DNA of 28,039 nucleotides from Smittium culicis (lineage: Eukaryota > Kickxellomycota > Harpellomycetes > Harpellales > Legeriomycetaceae): assembly GCA_001970855.1 (NCBI GenBank), contig LSSN01001357.1, forward strand, positions 1 through 28,039, written 5' to 3'. The notes under the pieces are model-generated. The model worked only from the letters and a program-made list of their open reading frames with translations, was not told where the DNA came from and did no database searches. Shown here piece by piece: positions 1 to 11,600 of this stretch. A program made the translations under genes and the position numbers. Numbering within the stretch: position 1 is the stretch's first letter; each line of letters opens with the position of its first letter.

Positions 1-1152
1 ATACACTCTGTCAGCAAAGTTATCAACCACCCGGAATACAACAAATCTACAAAATTAAACGATATCGCCATTCTTGTACTCTCAAACGACGTAAACGTTC
101 CTTCTTCTGACTTTGCCAAAATTTATGACCTCGATTTCGACGATTCCATTTCCGTGGAAGCTGCCGGTTGGGGTGTCACCTCAAATGACATTAAATCCGC
201 CTCTGATACATTAAACTACGTCCCTCTACACCTATCTTCCTCTTCATTATGCAAAAGTTTCAACTCTTATTGGTCCTCTAACGCTGGCTCCTCTATCTGC
301 ACTGAAAACGTCGACTCCCAAGATACCTGCTTTGGTGATTCCGGCGGCCCCTTATCTTACTCAGGTGTCTCTCCCAAGCCTATACTAGGAATAACCAGCT
401 TTGGCCGTGACCCGTCAAAGAACTCTACCCTCCAGTGCGGCGCTGCCGGCGGCGTTGGCTACTATACCCACGCATACCATTATATCGACTGGATTTCTTC
501 TACCGCTAACGTTCCTAAATCAAGCCTTCTTTATAGCTCCACTCTATCCTCCCCTTCTAGTTCGTCTCAGTCATTATCCGAAGCTGATCCCTCTTCAACT
601 GATAGTATATCAGCCACTCTTTCACCTAACAGAAACAATATCGACTCTTCGGATATCTCCTTAGAATCGCCATCATCCTCTACTAACGATAGTCTCAACA
701 CTGACACTTCTTCAACAGAAAATGAAAATTCACTAATTTCTTCATCTCTTCCAAAACCTTCTTCTTCCTCTTTTTCTTCCTCTTTTTCTTCCTCTTTCTC
801 TTCCTCTTCTTCTAAATCCATAGATGCTGAAAACCAAGATCTCACAATTTACCCAACAGCCGGTTTGCCTATATCCTTAGAAGATATCGATGACCAGGCT
901 GTCCAAATCCAATTTTCACCCTTGCAACTGCCTACACCTTCCTCTACTCCCCAAGCAAACACCATCTCATCCCAATCCCAATCCCAATCCCAATCCCAAT
1001 CCCAATCTCAATCTCAAAACTCTTCTCCCACCTCGCTGCAACAGGCACAATCTTCATCTCAATCATCCTCGTCGTCACTTAAACAAATGTACAACTTTGC
1101 CCTCTCTATCTCCCTTTCAAGTCTCCTAACTATCACTATGTTCCTGTTTTGA
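1..1152 (+). CDS. Trypsin-like serine protease (S1 family), Ser-rich, probably GPI-anchored; 5' end outside window
   Basis: The frame is open from base 1 (383 codons visible) to TGA at 1150-1152. The catalytic Asp lies in NDIAIL (codon 61-63) and the catalytic Ser in CFGDSGGPL (codon 340-342). The catalytic His must lie upstream of the window. Six residues before the Ser is Asp (DTCFGDSGG), the S1-pocket Asp of trypsins, so cleavage after Arg/Lys is expected. Cysteines are placed as in the family's 168-182 and 191-220 disulfides. The peptidase domain ends near IDWISS; about 200 residues of Ser/Gln-rich low complexity follow, then a hydrophobic tail ending TITMFLF. A Ser-rich stalk plus a hydrophobic C-terminus with nothing after it suggests a GPI-anchored surface or wall protease (inference). 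No intron is visible. Codons end in C far more often than in the synthetase gene of this window. A role in extracellular protein digestion or host contact is possible but not shown. Confidence 0.9.
   Translation: MHSVSKVINHPEYNKSTKLNDIAILVLSNDVNVPSSDFAKIYDLDFDDSISVEAAGWGVTSNDIKSASDTLNYVPLHLSSSSLCKSFNSYWSSNAGSSICTENVDSQDTCFGDSGGPLSYSGVSPKPILGITSFGRDPSKNSTLQCGAAGGVGYYTHAYHYIDWISSTANVPKSSLLYSSTLSSPSSSSQSLSEADPSSTDSISATLSPNRNNIDSSDISLESPSSSTNDSLNTDTSSTENENSLISSSLPKPSSSSFSSSFSSSFSSSSSKSIDAENQDLTIYPTAGLPISLEDIDDQAVQIQFSPLQLPTPSSTPQANTISSQSQSQSQSQSQSQSQNSSPTSLQQAQSSSQSSSSSLKQMYNFALSISLSSLLTITMFLF
763..810 (+). repeat. 12-bp coding tandem repeat in the protease stalk
   Basis: Four near-identical 12-bp units (TCTTCCTCTTTT type) lie in frame and encode the repeated tetrapeptide SSSF. 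Because the unit is a multiple of three, copy-number change would lengthen or shorten the stalk without breaking the frame. Confidence 0.85.
970..1017 (+). repeat. 6-bp coding tandem repeat (Ser-Gln)n
   Basis: Six perfect TCCCAA units are followed by two TCTCAA units, encoding alternating Ser-Gln dipeptides in the protease stalk. The array is in frame, so length variation is tolerated. Confidence 0.9.
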
Positions 1153-1777
1153 TTCTCCCCCCCCCCTACTAAAACCTGCCCTAGCCACCCAGATTCTCTT
1201 AAATAATAGATCTACATTATTTAAATTTTTATTAGCTTGAAAATCTATTTGATCATTTAGATATTCACCAAATAAATCATACTAGATATAACTCTTTTGA
1301 TTTTACACTTGTTTAAAACTTTTTCATCTAATTTATAACTGATTTTACTTTTTAATAAATCTACATATTAATGTTCAGCATTTAATGTTTTTTTATTTTT
1401 TTTTATTTGGTTAAATGCACAAGTATGCTAGAATTATCTAGTTATTAAACTCTTAGCTATATCTTAGGCATTTATTTTATGTAAATCGAAAAATAACTCA
1501 TAATCTTTATAAAATAAAAACAAAAAAAAAAGAATTGTAATGTAATGCAGGCATGAGCCAATAAATTTAGCGAATTTTTGTTTCTTATTACTTTAGATTT
1601 TTTAACCAAAAAACACGAAAAAAGAATCAAGAAAAAATACGCTTTTAAACAGTGAAAAACCTGCCAGAATATCTATATTCAACCTTTCTTGGACTTTTTC
1701 ATAAATTCTTTCAACCACTCCTAAAATTTTTCACATACACATTTACTTCCACTATTACAGCAAACACAATATTAACA
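1153..1777. other. Intergenic: protease 3' end and CSN4 5' region
   Basis: No gene seen. The stretch starts with a run of ten C (1157-1166) just after the protease stop, unusual in such AT-rich DNA. A possible polyadenylation hexamer AATAAA is at 1271-1276. The second half is A/T-rich with homopolymer runs and would hold the CSN4 promoter; no clear TATA box could be assigned. Confidence 0.6.
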
Positions 1778-3542
1778 ATGAACGATTTCAAATCCGACCT
1801 AGAAAGTCTGAATGCTTCCATTCCCCCTTCACAACGGCAAATTTTGTGCAGCAAAATAAGCAACGATTTCATAAATGCAATCGTTAAAAACTCAAACTCT
1901 CCACACTCAATTCCTGAATTCGTCGACTTGGTTATAAAAATTAACGACACGATCCTAGTCCAAGAACTATCTTCAGCCCTAATCAATCAAATTTTTAACG
2001 ATAGCACGATCCCAGAGAATATAAAAAAATCTTGCCTCGAAACATTTATCATCTCTTCTAAACCTAACGAATTCGCATTCAAACAAAGCGTAATACCACA
2101 CTATGCATATAAATAAAAAAACACTGTATCCTAAATTGCACTTTTGCTTTACTTTATTTTATTTTTTAATTTTTAATTTTTAATTTTTTCCTAGATTTTT
2201 TTGTGCTATTCAAGCTTATTACAACTCCACATTATCGCAAACGATTGGATCTCGGCTGCTAAAATACTGGCGCAAAATCAGTACCTGAACACAGAGTAAG
2301 CCAGATTCCTCTTATAAATGCTCTTTGGCATTAAATATATTTAGACTTATCCAGAAATATTATCAAAATTTCCTTCTTTATTTCCCATATTACTGGCATT
2401 AAAAACAATAAAAATTACATAAATTTTCAGAAATGAAGCATGGTCAAGCCAGAACCAAATGCAAGTATACACCAACGCATGCCTGTCGCATTTAAACATA
2501 AACGATCTCGAATCTGCTAAAACCGTTCTTGGACGCGCCGGAAAATTCCTCAAGGATTGCTCAAATAACACATATTTAATCGGTAATTATAAGTTATGCC
2601 AAGCACGTATTTTTGAACATAGCAGCGAATTCAACAAGGCTTGCTTGCTATACGCTGACATTTACTTCGACCCTTCTTTCGACCACGCCTCCATATACAC
2701 CGCTTCATCTTCCGAAACACATGATATCAACCAGACTAGAAGAGATTTGTTGTAAGATTTTTTTTTTTTATGATTATTGATTGTGTTTGCTATAAAAAAA
2801 GAGCTTTTTTTACCTTATCTAGATTTATTAATTTGAAATGTATAATAGAGTCTCTGGTATAATATGCGCCATTTTAGCGTACCCTGATAATCAGCGTGAA
2901 ACTTACCTGAAAAAGTTTTTGCTTGATAGGCACATGCTAGATTCAACCTCGCAAAGTCTACTCCAAGTCGCAGAAAAAATGAGCAAGAACCAAATCGTTG
3001 TAATAAAAGATAATTCAAGTTTCAGCGCTGATACACAGCTGGTCAACACAATTTTAAAGCACGCGCCATTATCTACTACAACAACTGGTCATAGCGACCC
3101 AATCTCAAGCACAAATGCACTCTTTGCCGCACACAACATTTACTGCCTATCCTTCATCTACGACGTTATCCGGTTTGATCTGATTTCTGATATTCTCGGC
3201 CTCGACTTGGACTTTGTTGAAACTTCAGTTATCAACCTTATTAACAAGATAAATTTCAACGTATACATCGACAGATCTAAAAATACGTTTACTTTTGCCC
3301 ACCCTAATTCTACTTCCAGCATAAACTCGTTGCCAGAACAACAGCATCAGCAGAATTCTCGCAGCCATAAAAATTCACTCGCTTCGTTACCCAAACACTC
3401 GTCTCTTAATCTAAATGCAATCAACCGTTGGCCAAAAAATGAAACTTCAAACTTGCAAAACGAAGGACTAATCGCCAATCAATATAAATTTAGCAGTGAG
3501 TATTGTATGCATATTATCAGCAATTTAGCAAACTCCATCTAA
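1778..3542 (+). CDS. CSN4: COP9 signalosome subunit 4 (CSN4), four exons
   Basis: Joined exons 1778-2089, 2195-2295, 2431-2751 and 2849-3542 give 475 aa. Introns of 105, 135 and 97 bp have GT donors (gtaata, gtaagc, gtaaga) and AG acceptors, and phases match at every junction. The joined product follows known CSN4 proteins almost without gaps across the junctions: helical repeats at residues about 10-245 (for example NDWISAAKIL and NYKLCQARIFEHSSEF), then a PCI domain (INKINFNVYIDRSKNTFTF in the winged helix), then a short C-terminal helix. CSN4 is a PCI scaffold subunit of the signalosome, which removes NEDD8 from cullin-RING ubiquitin ligases in nucleus and cytosol; catalysis sits in CSN5, not here. 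A Gln/His/Ser/Asn-rich insert (about residues 400-445) between PCI and the last helix makes it longer than the roughly 400-aa animal protein. The ATG at 1778 is the first Met in its frame. The proteasome lid subunit Rpn5 is the nearest alternative, judged less likely. Confidence 0.88.
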
Positions 3543-3574
3543 TTTTTCTTTGTTTTTTATTTTGTATATTATTT

Positions 3575-3580
3575 AATAAA
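3575..3580 (+). terminator. Possible polyadenylation signal of CSN4
   Basis: AATAAA lies 33 bp after the CSN4 stop, within T-rich sequence. The hexamer is common by chance in AT-rich DNA, so position is the only support. Confidence 0.35.
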
Positions 3581-5323
3581 TCCGAGTTTTTCACTTTATT
3601 TATTTTCACCAAGATTTTTTTTTATTAGCTGAAACTCGAATTTTAATAAATAAAAAGCATTAGGAGTATATTTTCAGCAATATTAGATATATAGTTTTCC
3701 TTTTTTGCTTTTTTGCTTTATTTTTTAACTAGCTACTTTTTATTTCCTATTATGAACCAGATAAATCCCTTTCTTAATCAATCAACCAGTTCATTCAATA
3801 GTAACTTTTTATTATTAAAATTTGATATTAAAAGTAATGCCGAAATAACTAGAAATTTTAATTACAATTATCACTGCTTCTTGAAAACTAATCCCTCATT
3901 TAAATGGATAGAAAATATAAGAACTGATATATAAATATAATATTGGCGCAAGATCTCCCCCTCCCCACATTTTCTTGTCGCTCAACTTATTAGTATATTA
4001 ATATCGATGCATTAATGATTTACCTTTCACAAAAATCATTTTCTCGTCGCTTTATTATACCAATGTTTAAAACTAAGCTAAAATTAATTTCACTTTAATG
4101 ACTCTTTAGTTTTTTTTATTTATCGTCTACTAATCACATAAAATAACAAAAAAATCAAAAACAGGTATAATAAAGCAATATTATGCGTTCGCCATTCAAG
4201 TAGAACGATTTATATACTTATTTAAAAACGTGTAGATCAGTATCTAAAATGATACTATTTATACTTTTTATTGCGTTTTTTTTTTTTTTTGCAATATAAC
4301 GTCATTATTTACTACCGGAATATTCTAATCAATGAATTTTTAAACACTGTTTACATTGTCAAGATACTGTTATAAAATAGAAGTCTGATTTTCTATGCTT
4401 GTTTGGAGTGTATTAATGTTATTAATTTAGAATTCCAGTATTTAATATCTAATCTTTTCAACGTTTAGCATACTTTTAACCTCACATTTAAATTCTACCA
4501 ACGAGTTGCTTCAAATAGATCGTCATTTAAAGCAACCATTTATTCTTTTAAATAATTTTGTAAAAAATCAGATGTTAACAAATAAATCCACGCCTTCTAA
4601 ACGGTCCCCATATATAAGCAAAAAAAAAAAAAACTAAATTTAAATTTATGAGTACCGTCTTTTCAAATCAGAAAATAGTCTATAAATTTATCTCGTAAAT
4701 AAAATTTTGAAATTAAAACCAGTCGACTAATATAATTTAAATCACGACTCATAAAATATAGATTGGTTTTATTTTGTAGATTGTTTAAATCAAAAAATAT
4801 ACATATAATATATCGAAAGTTGACATTTAATTGAAAAGATATTTTATCGATTAAATTCAGCCTAATTATAAATCGCATAAATCAGGAAATTTATTGTATT
4901 AGACATATTGGATTTTGTAATGCCTCATCACTATTACAAAAGGTTTTAATTACAAATTCTTTAATGTTACTTTTACTCCATGCTCATATCTTTATGATTT
5001 TCATTATTTCAGGATACAAAGATATGCAATTTAAACAGGTCCTACCTCAATAATAAATAATTCAGTTTTTTAAAAGTAAAGATACACTTAAACTACTATA
5101 AAACTCGGATTCTAAAAATATTAATTAAAGGCTGTATATTTTTTATACTAATTTGCTAAACTTACTTTTATAAATCGGTTTATTTTTCTCATTCAGCCGA
5201 TAAGTATAAATACTTCAATATTTTGAAACTTATTCCAAACAAGAATAGTTAATATTTGTGAAAATACGTGCGTTCTAATTTTTGAAACTAATCAAATCTT
5301 AATACCTTTGAAAGTTGAAAAGA

Positions 5324-5329
5324 TATAAA
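5324..5329 (+). promoter_or_regulatory. Possible TATA box of the secreted-protein gene
   Basis: TATAAA about 100 bp before the ATG at 5431, on the coding strand. Spacing is plausible, but such hexamers are frequent here. Confidence 0.25.
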
Positions 5330-5430
5330 GTATATTCAAAATTTTATTCCTGTTATTATTGACTAGAATTTTATTTTATAAAGGATTCGAATATTTAGAC
5401 TATATACTGGATTATAAGCAATTGTTCAAA

Positions 5431-6499
5431 ATGAATATAAAGTATTTCAAACTGGGCATGTCTCTTTCTGTATCTTTGATTTTGACTCTGTCTGAAATTA
5501 TTACCCAATCGAATACGGTGTATAAAATTGGGTCTGAGACTCTTGATATTGCTGGTCACACTTATACCACCGTTTCTAGATACTATAAAAGTAAGTCAGG
5601 TAAAAAATCGCACAGGAAAGGTAAAGTTATAATCCAAATAAGGGCTTTTTTAAGATTGCCAAGTTTAAATTAAATTTTCTTGCGCATAATTGGATATATT
5701 AATAAACCAGTTGTGCTATTAGGGATAATTAATTTCTAATAATATTTTTACATATTATACAACTAAGCAAATTAAGCTTAATTTATGGCAGCGTAAATAT
5801 AATTAAGATTCTTATTCGCTATTTAATAATAATTATAGAAAACCAATAGTGTCTGATATAAAACCAACAAAACTTATTTAAATTCATTGATTATAAACAT
5901 TTAAAATAAAATGTAAATTTTATTTAGGTAAAAAAATAAAACTACCTGAGCAGCAGCCTAAAATCGCCTTAGGAGATTCGACTATAAATCCTGAAGTCAA
6001 TTCTGAATATATTAATAAAATTGAGGGGACAAGCTTAACCCCTAAAAATTCAAGAAAAAAGTCTAATGGTAATAATAACCCTTTTTTTTTCTTTCTTTTT
6101 TAATTAAAAAAATTATTCAATTTAGCTAAAGGACTACAGTAGCCTTTAACATAAATCCGAGTTTAATATATACATAATCTCTTCCCTGTTTTACTAGAAT
6201 TAATGAAAGAAAAAACTGATTTAAATCCAAAATCTGAAAATGCAGTAATAAATTTAAATCTTGGATTTGGTAAGCAGGGTTTTCGATCAAAGAAAAAACA
6301 TCGAAAAGACCGAAAAAATCATAAAAACTCGTCAGCAGAAGATGCAGTATCAAACAAATTGACCAATTATGAAAAAGGACTAATATCTTTTTATCAACTC
6401 AAAGAAAACAGAGATAGTCAATTGAAATTGTCTGATATTCAAAATATTAAAAAGGCAAGGAAAAATAACAATTTGAATAAGAGAGATACTGTGGTATAA
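5431..6499 (+). CDS. Predicted secreted Lys/Asn-rich protein of unknown function, three exons
   Basis: I do not recognise a family. Exons 5431-5620, 5928-6068 and 6198-6499 join in frame to 210 aa. Introns are 307 bp (gtaaag...ttag) and 129 bp (gtaata...ctag), both phase 1. The start is the first ATG in frame. Residues 1 to about 26 (MNIKYFKLGMSLSVSLILTL and following) form a signal peptide: a basic n-region then a hydrophobic core; the cleavage site is unclear. The rest is hydrophilic, cysteine-free and strongly basic, rich in Lys, Asn and Ser, and likely disordered. It has polybasic stretches (KSGKKSHRK, SKKKHRKDRKNHK) and a Lys-Arg pair four residues before the end. No second membrane segment is seen. 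Exons 2 and 3 are long open frames in a region otherwise full of stops, which supports the model. The polybasic patches could be proprotein-processing sites, nuclear-localisation signals of an exported effector, or polyanion-binding patches; none can be chosen from sequence. Confidence 0.68.
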
Positions 6500-8693
6500 G
6501 GAATTAAATTTGATATTTAAAGCTTCTTAATTGAAATATTTAGAAATATTGAAATATCTTATGACTTTTTAAATTAACTTTAGTCTTATAAATTATTTAT
6601 TAATATTGTAATGCAAATTTAAAAAAAAAAACATATCATTGTTTATTTGAAATGATCATTAATCAGTTAGCGATTTAAACAAAAAATTATTATGTGAAAA
6701 ATAAATCATAAATATTTACAGAAAAAAAAGCTGAAAATTACAAAAAAAAGAAATAATTATAAAATTCATAATATTTCTTAAATTTTATCAAGTATAAACT
6801 ATAGTATATATATTCTCATTATTTTAATATTAGTATGATTCACAAAAAATCCTTTTTGTTTCATAAAAAAATCCGAAACCAAGAAAAATTTATCTTATAA
6901 TCCAATTAATAAATCAAAATTTAGATTAAAATGTAAAATAAATTTGCGATCATATATTTTTATTATTATTTGAAAAATTAGTTATTACATTAGTAAAATA
7001 TTCCTTCGACTTCAAATTTGTCTATTTTGACTAGTTAATTATAAGTATATTAATATATGGCAGAAAAATTATAATATTTCTGAAAATCATTAATTTGGAG
7101 CGCCTTTAATCAATAATTTTTCTTTAACTATTTTCCAAATCTTAATTTTTCAATTTTATAGTCATTAATCAATAATCTCTACATAAAAAAATCGCTTTTA
7201 TTTTTTCTGATAATTAATAAATTGACCACACTACTAATTTAAAAGAAGTCAATTACTATCGAATAACTTTCTTAGTTTCTTAAATTTACTATTAAAATTT
7301 TAATATAGAAATCCATTTAAAGTTATATATTTTTCAGTTAAATAATATTTAAATAACGTTTCTAAATTTAAAATTATTTCTATATAAAGATCAAACAAAA
7401 ATTATTTAACGAAAACTTGTCTCAAATAACTCATTCTAGCTTATAAAATGTACAAATTTTAATATATTGTTTATTATAAAAAAATCAACTGCAGATTCAA
7501 ATAAACCACCTGTCATGCCATGGTGTTTAGGAGTGAATGGTTAATACAATAATTATAGATAAATAAATTTTAAAATTATTATATACTTTTGAAAGCCTTT
7601 AAATTATATTAAATTTTAGTAATCTAGCGTACTTTAATCATTTCTAAAAAATTAATGTCATTAAATTTTATTTGAAAAATTAGGTTATTCAAAATTAAAG
7701 AACATAAAACTTATTTTTAATACTCCTATACAAATTATAAAAATGAAGTTTTATCAATCTTTTTTTTATACTATGATCTGAGCACCAACTAAATTATTAA
7801 AAACTTTGAGCAAAAAAAAAAAATCTTCCACAGATTATTTACTATTATCTTTTTAGCATTAACATAGATTTTTGAAGAAAAAAACGATTATTTTAATAGT
7901 ATATTATTATAACAGATCGATAAATATGCATAGCTAGCCCTAACCTTGCATCAATTTAATCCTTCAAAATTTACTTTTTGGAATTTTTTAAATATTATTA
8001 TTCAAAATATATCGACACATTGATTAGAATATAATCAATAAAATACTTTGCTTATTGTTTAAATATGATTTTAAATTTATTTTGGAATTATTAAATATAC
8101 TCTGTCAAAAGATGACAATACAAGCTATTATTTTTATAACTTCAAACATAAGCAAAAATTAGCTCAGAATTTGGTAATGTAATATACGTTGAAGCGGTTG
8201 ATATTGCAAAAAAAAGACTAACGCTTGATTTTTTTTCTGCTGGTTTTTAAATCAGTAATATTGACAAGTATATTTAGTTAATTAAAATTAAAAAACTTTT
8301 AGATTTCCTAATTCTAAATTTTATATGACAGACATAAGCTATTTGTTGAAATATTAAGTGTATTTGTAACTCGAATATATGCATTCAATTAATAATATAA
8401 AAAAAGGTACTTATTTTGGTTAACTTTTAAAATGGTTTAGTATAAACGTTAATTCAACGAGTTCGAACATTAGAAAAGAATTTATAAAATATCTGGTAAA
8501 ATTTCAATATATCAAATTACTAGTTATTTGATTTAAGCTTTCTATTGATTCGGTCTATCTTGGCGAGGATTTCTGATATTTTTTTTCTAAATAGAAAATA
8601 TCCAAAGTAAAAAAATGTTAGTTTTTAAGTGGATTCGATATATATAAAAGAATTTAATTCAAAAAAAAATTGAATAATAGGGAATTAAAATGA
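6500..8693. other. AT-rich intergenic region, no gene seen
   Basis: About 2.2 kb of very A/T-rich DNA with frequent stops in all frames. It lies between the 3' ends of the secreted-protein gene (+) and the synthetase gene (-), so both would terminate into it. A short patch of more mixed composition at 7492-7545 could not be assigned. Confidence 0.55.
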
Positions 8694-11600
8694 TTACTCG
8701 TCCATTTCTTTTGCTTTAAGCGAAGCGTTTTCTTGGTATTTTTTGTTTAGCTTTTTTGAGTTTATAGAGTCTAGTTGACTTTTTAACTTGGACTTATGAT
8801 CTTGAAGGCTTTTTAGTTGCTCTAATCCTATGCTATTACTTGGGCTAGATATATTACCATCTTGAGTTTTTAGCTTTGGAATATTTGGAATCTGAATCAA
8901 AATTTGCTGAGAAATCTGGAGCTCTAAATCGTTTGGACCCTTGGAAACATCGTCACTTAATTTTGAATGCTAAAAATAAAGTTTATTTATTAAATTCAGT
9001 TTAAATAAATCTGACATAATTTAAAGATTGGTTTTACTTTCTCGTGCTTTAGGTTCAAAATATTAATATTATCACATTTTCCGTGATATTCGATTAAATC
9101 TTTGTATTTTTCGACTTCTAAAATTTGGTCAGGATTTAAATAACCAAGAATATCACTTGATTCAGGAATACTAGAAATTGAGTTACTGCTAAACTCATGC
9201 TCGATATTGTGAGCCTTATCAATTCCACTAAAAATTATGTTTATTACTGGTATTATACTCGAATTTGATATATTATTAGTTTGTCTAATCATTCTTATGT
9301 TTTTAACTATATTTAGACAAGTTCTTGCGATAATTTCTGAGTTAGGATTGGAAAATTTTTCTAGCTTTAAGTGGTCTGGATATTCCATAGTCATTACAGA
9401 AGAAACCCCACTAACATAAGCGTTGTACTTGATATTGCTTGAAATTCCTAAGTCAATAAATTATAATTAATTAGGTAAATCTGCGATAAATAATTCCAAT
9501 ATAGTTTCAATATATACCTTCTATTAGCTTTTTAAAATCGACTGGTAATAATGATAGTTTTTTATATATCTCTTCAGAAGCAAATGGAATAAACGGATGA
9601 ACCAATTTTAAGGAAGTTTCAAATGCGTACAAAAGAGTGCAAAAATGAAGTCCTATTTGCTATTTCAAAGTAAAAATAATAAAAGTTAATGCTAAAAAAT
9701 AGTTTTAGTTTAAGCTCAAGTTTGAGGTAAAATAAATACTTGGGAGCTATAGTCAATTTTCTTAAAAAACATGGGTTTGATAAAGTCAATAAAAGATTCG
9801 CATAAATCCTTTAAAAGAAAGTTTTTAATTGCTTCAGCGGACATTCCAGTGCGATGATTTTCTAAAGATTCCTGAATTCGTTTACTGGTATTATAGAGCC
9901 TTGATAAAATATATTTATCAAAAACCGAACAGCTTTCGTAAGAATATTTTCCATCGAGAATGAATTTGTTAATTTCAACTTTATTTTTTTCAAAGTTTTC
10001 AAATAAGAAATTAAACACGTTCCAAATTTTATTGATAAAATGGTAATTTGACTTTATGTTTGAGATATCAATATTAATCTGGACCTAATAATTTTATAAT
10101 GTATAAAATATATAAATTAGAATTAGTTTTACCAACAATGAAAATCTTATTTATAAAAAATTGTCTTACCTGAGAGGAATATACAGTTAACGCCATCCTG
10201 AGTGCGTCAGCACCGTAAGGCCTAATACCATTAGGATATTCTTTTTCCAAATTTTCTAAACTCCTGTTAAATTTATTATTTCCAGTTTATATATTAAAAA
10301 CTAAATTTTTGGAAAAAATTAGAGCCATGCAAAACCAATAAATACCCACATTTTAGTTTCCTTTTCGCTCAAAAGTCCTGAAATAACAGAGTTTTTAAGA
10401 TCTGTTAAAGTAGCACCATTAATAACATCAAGAGGATCGAGTACATTTCCTAAAGATTTAGACATCTTTCTACCGTTGCTATCTCTAATCTAAACGAAAA
10501 GATTTAGTCATTATAAATTAATTTTAATAACTAAACTATTTGATTGGTACCATTGGATGCAATAAAACGGTTTTAAATGGTAAGCACTGAGAAAAGTAAC
10601 TCGAAAGCATGGTCATCCTAGCAACCCAAAAAAACAAAATATCATTTCCGGTTTCTAATAGTTGACTTAATTCCTATATTTTAAAAGATAGAAAAAACTT
10701 TTGTCTATAAAATGAGGCGAGAAAATAAAAAAATTTAATAAAACAGAAAGTATACATTTTTTGATGATTTACTAATGTTATCTGTGTTAGCGTTAAAGTT
10801 AAAACATGAAAGTGGAAGAAGACCAGATGAAAACCATGTGTCTAAAACATCAGAATCCTAATATATGGAAAGAAATGTTAATTAAAAACTTTAGAAATAT
10901 TTATTGTTAATACCTGTTCAGCTACTAAATCTAAGCGATCAATATTTTTATACTCTTTAAGTTTGGTGATGGCTATTTCAATAGCCTCTTCTGATGAGTT
11001 AGCAGCCAGCCATACTAATAAATTATGAAAAAAAAATTAGATGAAATGTAAAAAATACAAGATTCAAAAAGGTTGATTTTACTTTCATGCGGAAGTTTGA
11101 TCCCATCAGGTATAGATTTTATTTTGTCAGGGTTAATTGAAACTCTATATGCAGGAATCCTATGGCCCCACCACAACTGCCTAGAAATACACCAATCCTG
11201 GATATTTTCTAGCCACTTAAACCAATCGCTTTCGTACTTTTCAGGAACGATTTTTAACTCTTTATTTCTAACATAGTTCATAGATGTTTCTGCTAATTTT
11301 TTAGTTTTGATATACCATTGTGGAAATAACATCGGTTCTATTATATCGCCGCTTCTAGAGCAAATTGAAATTGAAGTTGAAAACTTTTCATTTCTATCTG
11401 AAGTATTTCCTTTATATTGGCCTATCTTAGACATGTAATCAATCATTGCAGTCCGAGCGTCCCATCTTGATAACCCCTGAAAATCAAAAACCATAGTAGA
11501 AATAAGTATATGATTAATGGCAGTATTAATTAAATAGAATCAAAATTACATTGAAAGATGACGAATTTGGAATGCTACAAGTGACTTTTCCATCAGGAGA

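Larger units (their letters stand above)
3543..5430. other. AT-rich intergenic region, no supported gene
   Basis: Between CSN4 and the secreted-protein gene I see only A/T-rich sequence with homopolymer runs (A-run near 4620, T-run near 4275). Open frames at 3713-3934 (+) and 4663-4878 (-) are of the length expected by chance at this base composition and show no motif. A short C-rich patch (3953-3970) is unexplained. Confidence 0.5.

Noticed and set aside
1652..1777. Upstream in-frame extension of CSN4 exon 1
   Set aside because: It has no ATG; the only open start is GTG. CSN4 similarity begins after the ATG at 1778, and the extension is hydrophobic and T-rich like untranslated DNA.
2823..2848. 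Acceptor at 2821-2822 or ATG at 2838 for CSN4 exon 4
   Set aside because: The first hits an in-frame TAA and the second would start a new protein. Acceptor 2847-2848 keeps phase and gives a gapless match to CSN4.
2815..3018. Minus-strand open frame (also 1711-1986 and 2347-2571)
   Set aside because: These lie antisense to CSN4 exons and introns, carry no motif and are explained by the opposite strand.
3713..3934. 73-codon plus-strand open frame after CSN4
   Set aside because: Length is within chance for this composition; no signal peptide, domain or splice partner.
4663..4878. 71-codon minus-strand open frame
   Set aside because: Low complexity (Ile/Leu/Phe/Asn) as expected from random AT-rich DNA; no context.
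6126..6353. Minus-strand open frame
   Set aside because: Antisense to exon 3 of the secreted-protein gene; hydrophobic shadow of a Lys-rich frame.
8455..8472. GTTCGA-containing B-box-like sequence as a tRNA gene
   Set aside because: No A box, acceptor stem or cloverleaf could be formed around it.
11073..11276. Plus-strand open frame (also 9237-9419)
   Set aside because: Antisense shadow of synthetase exons, which are well supported.
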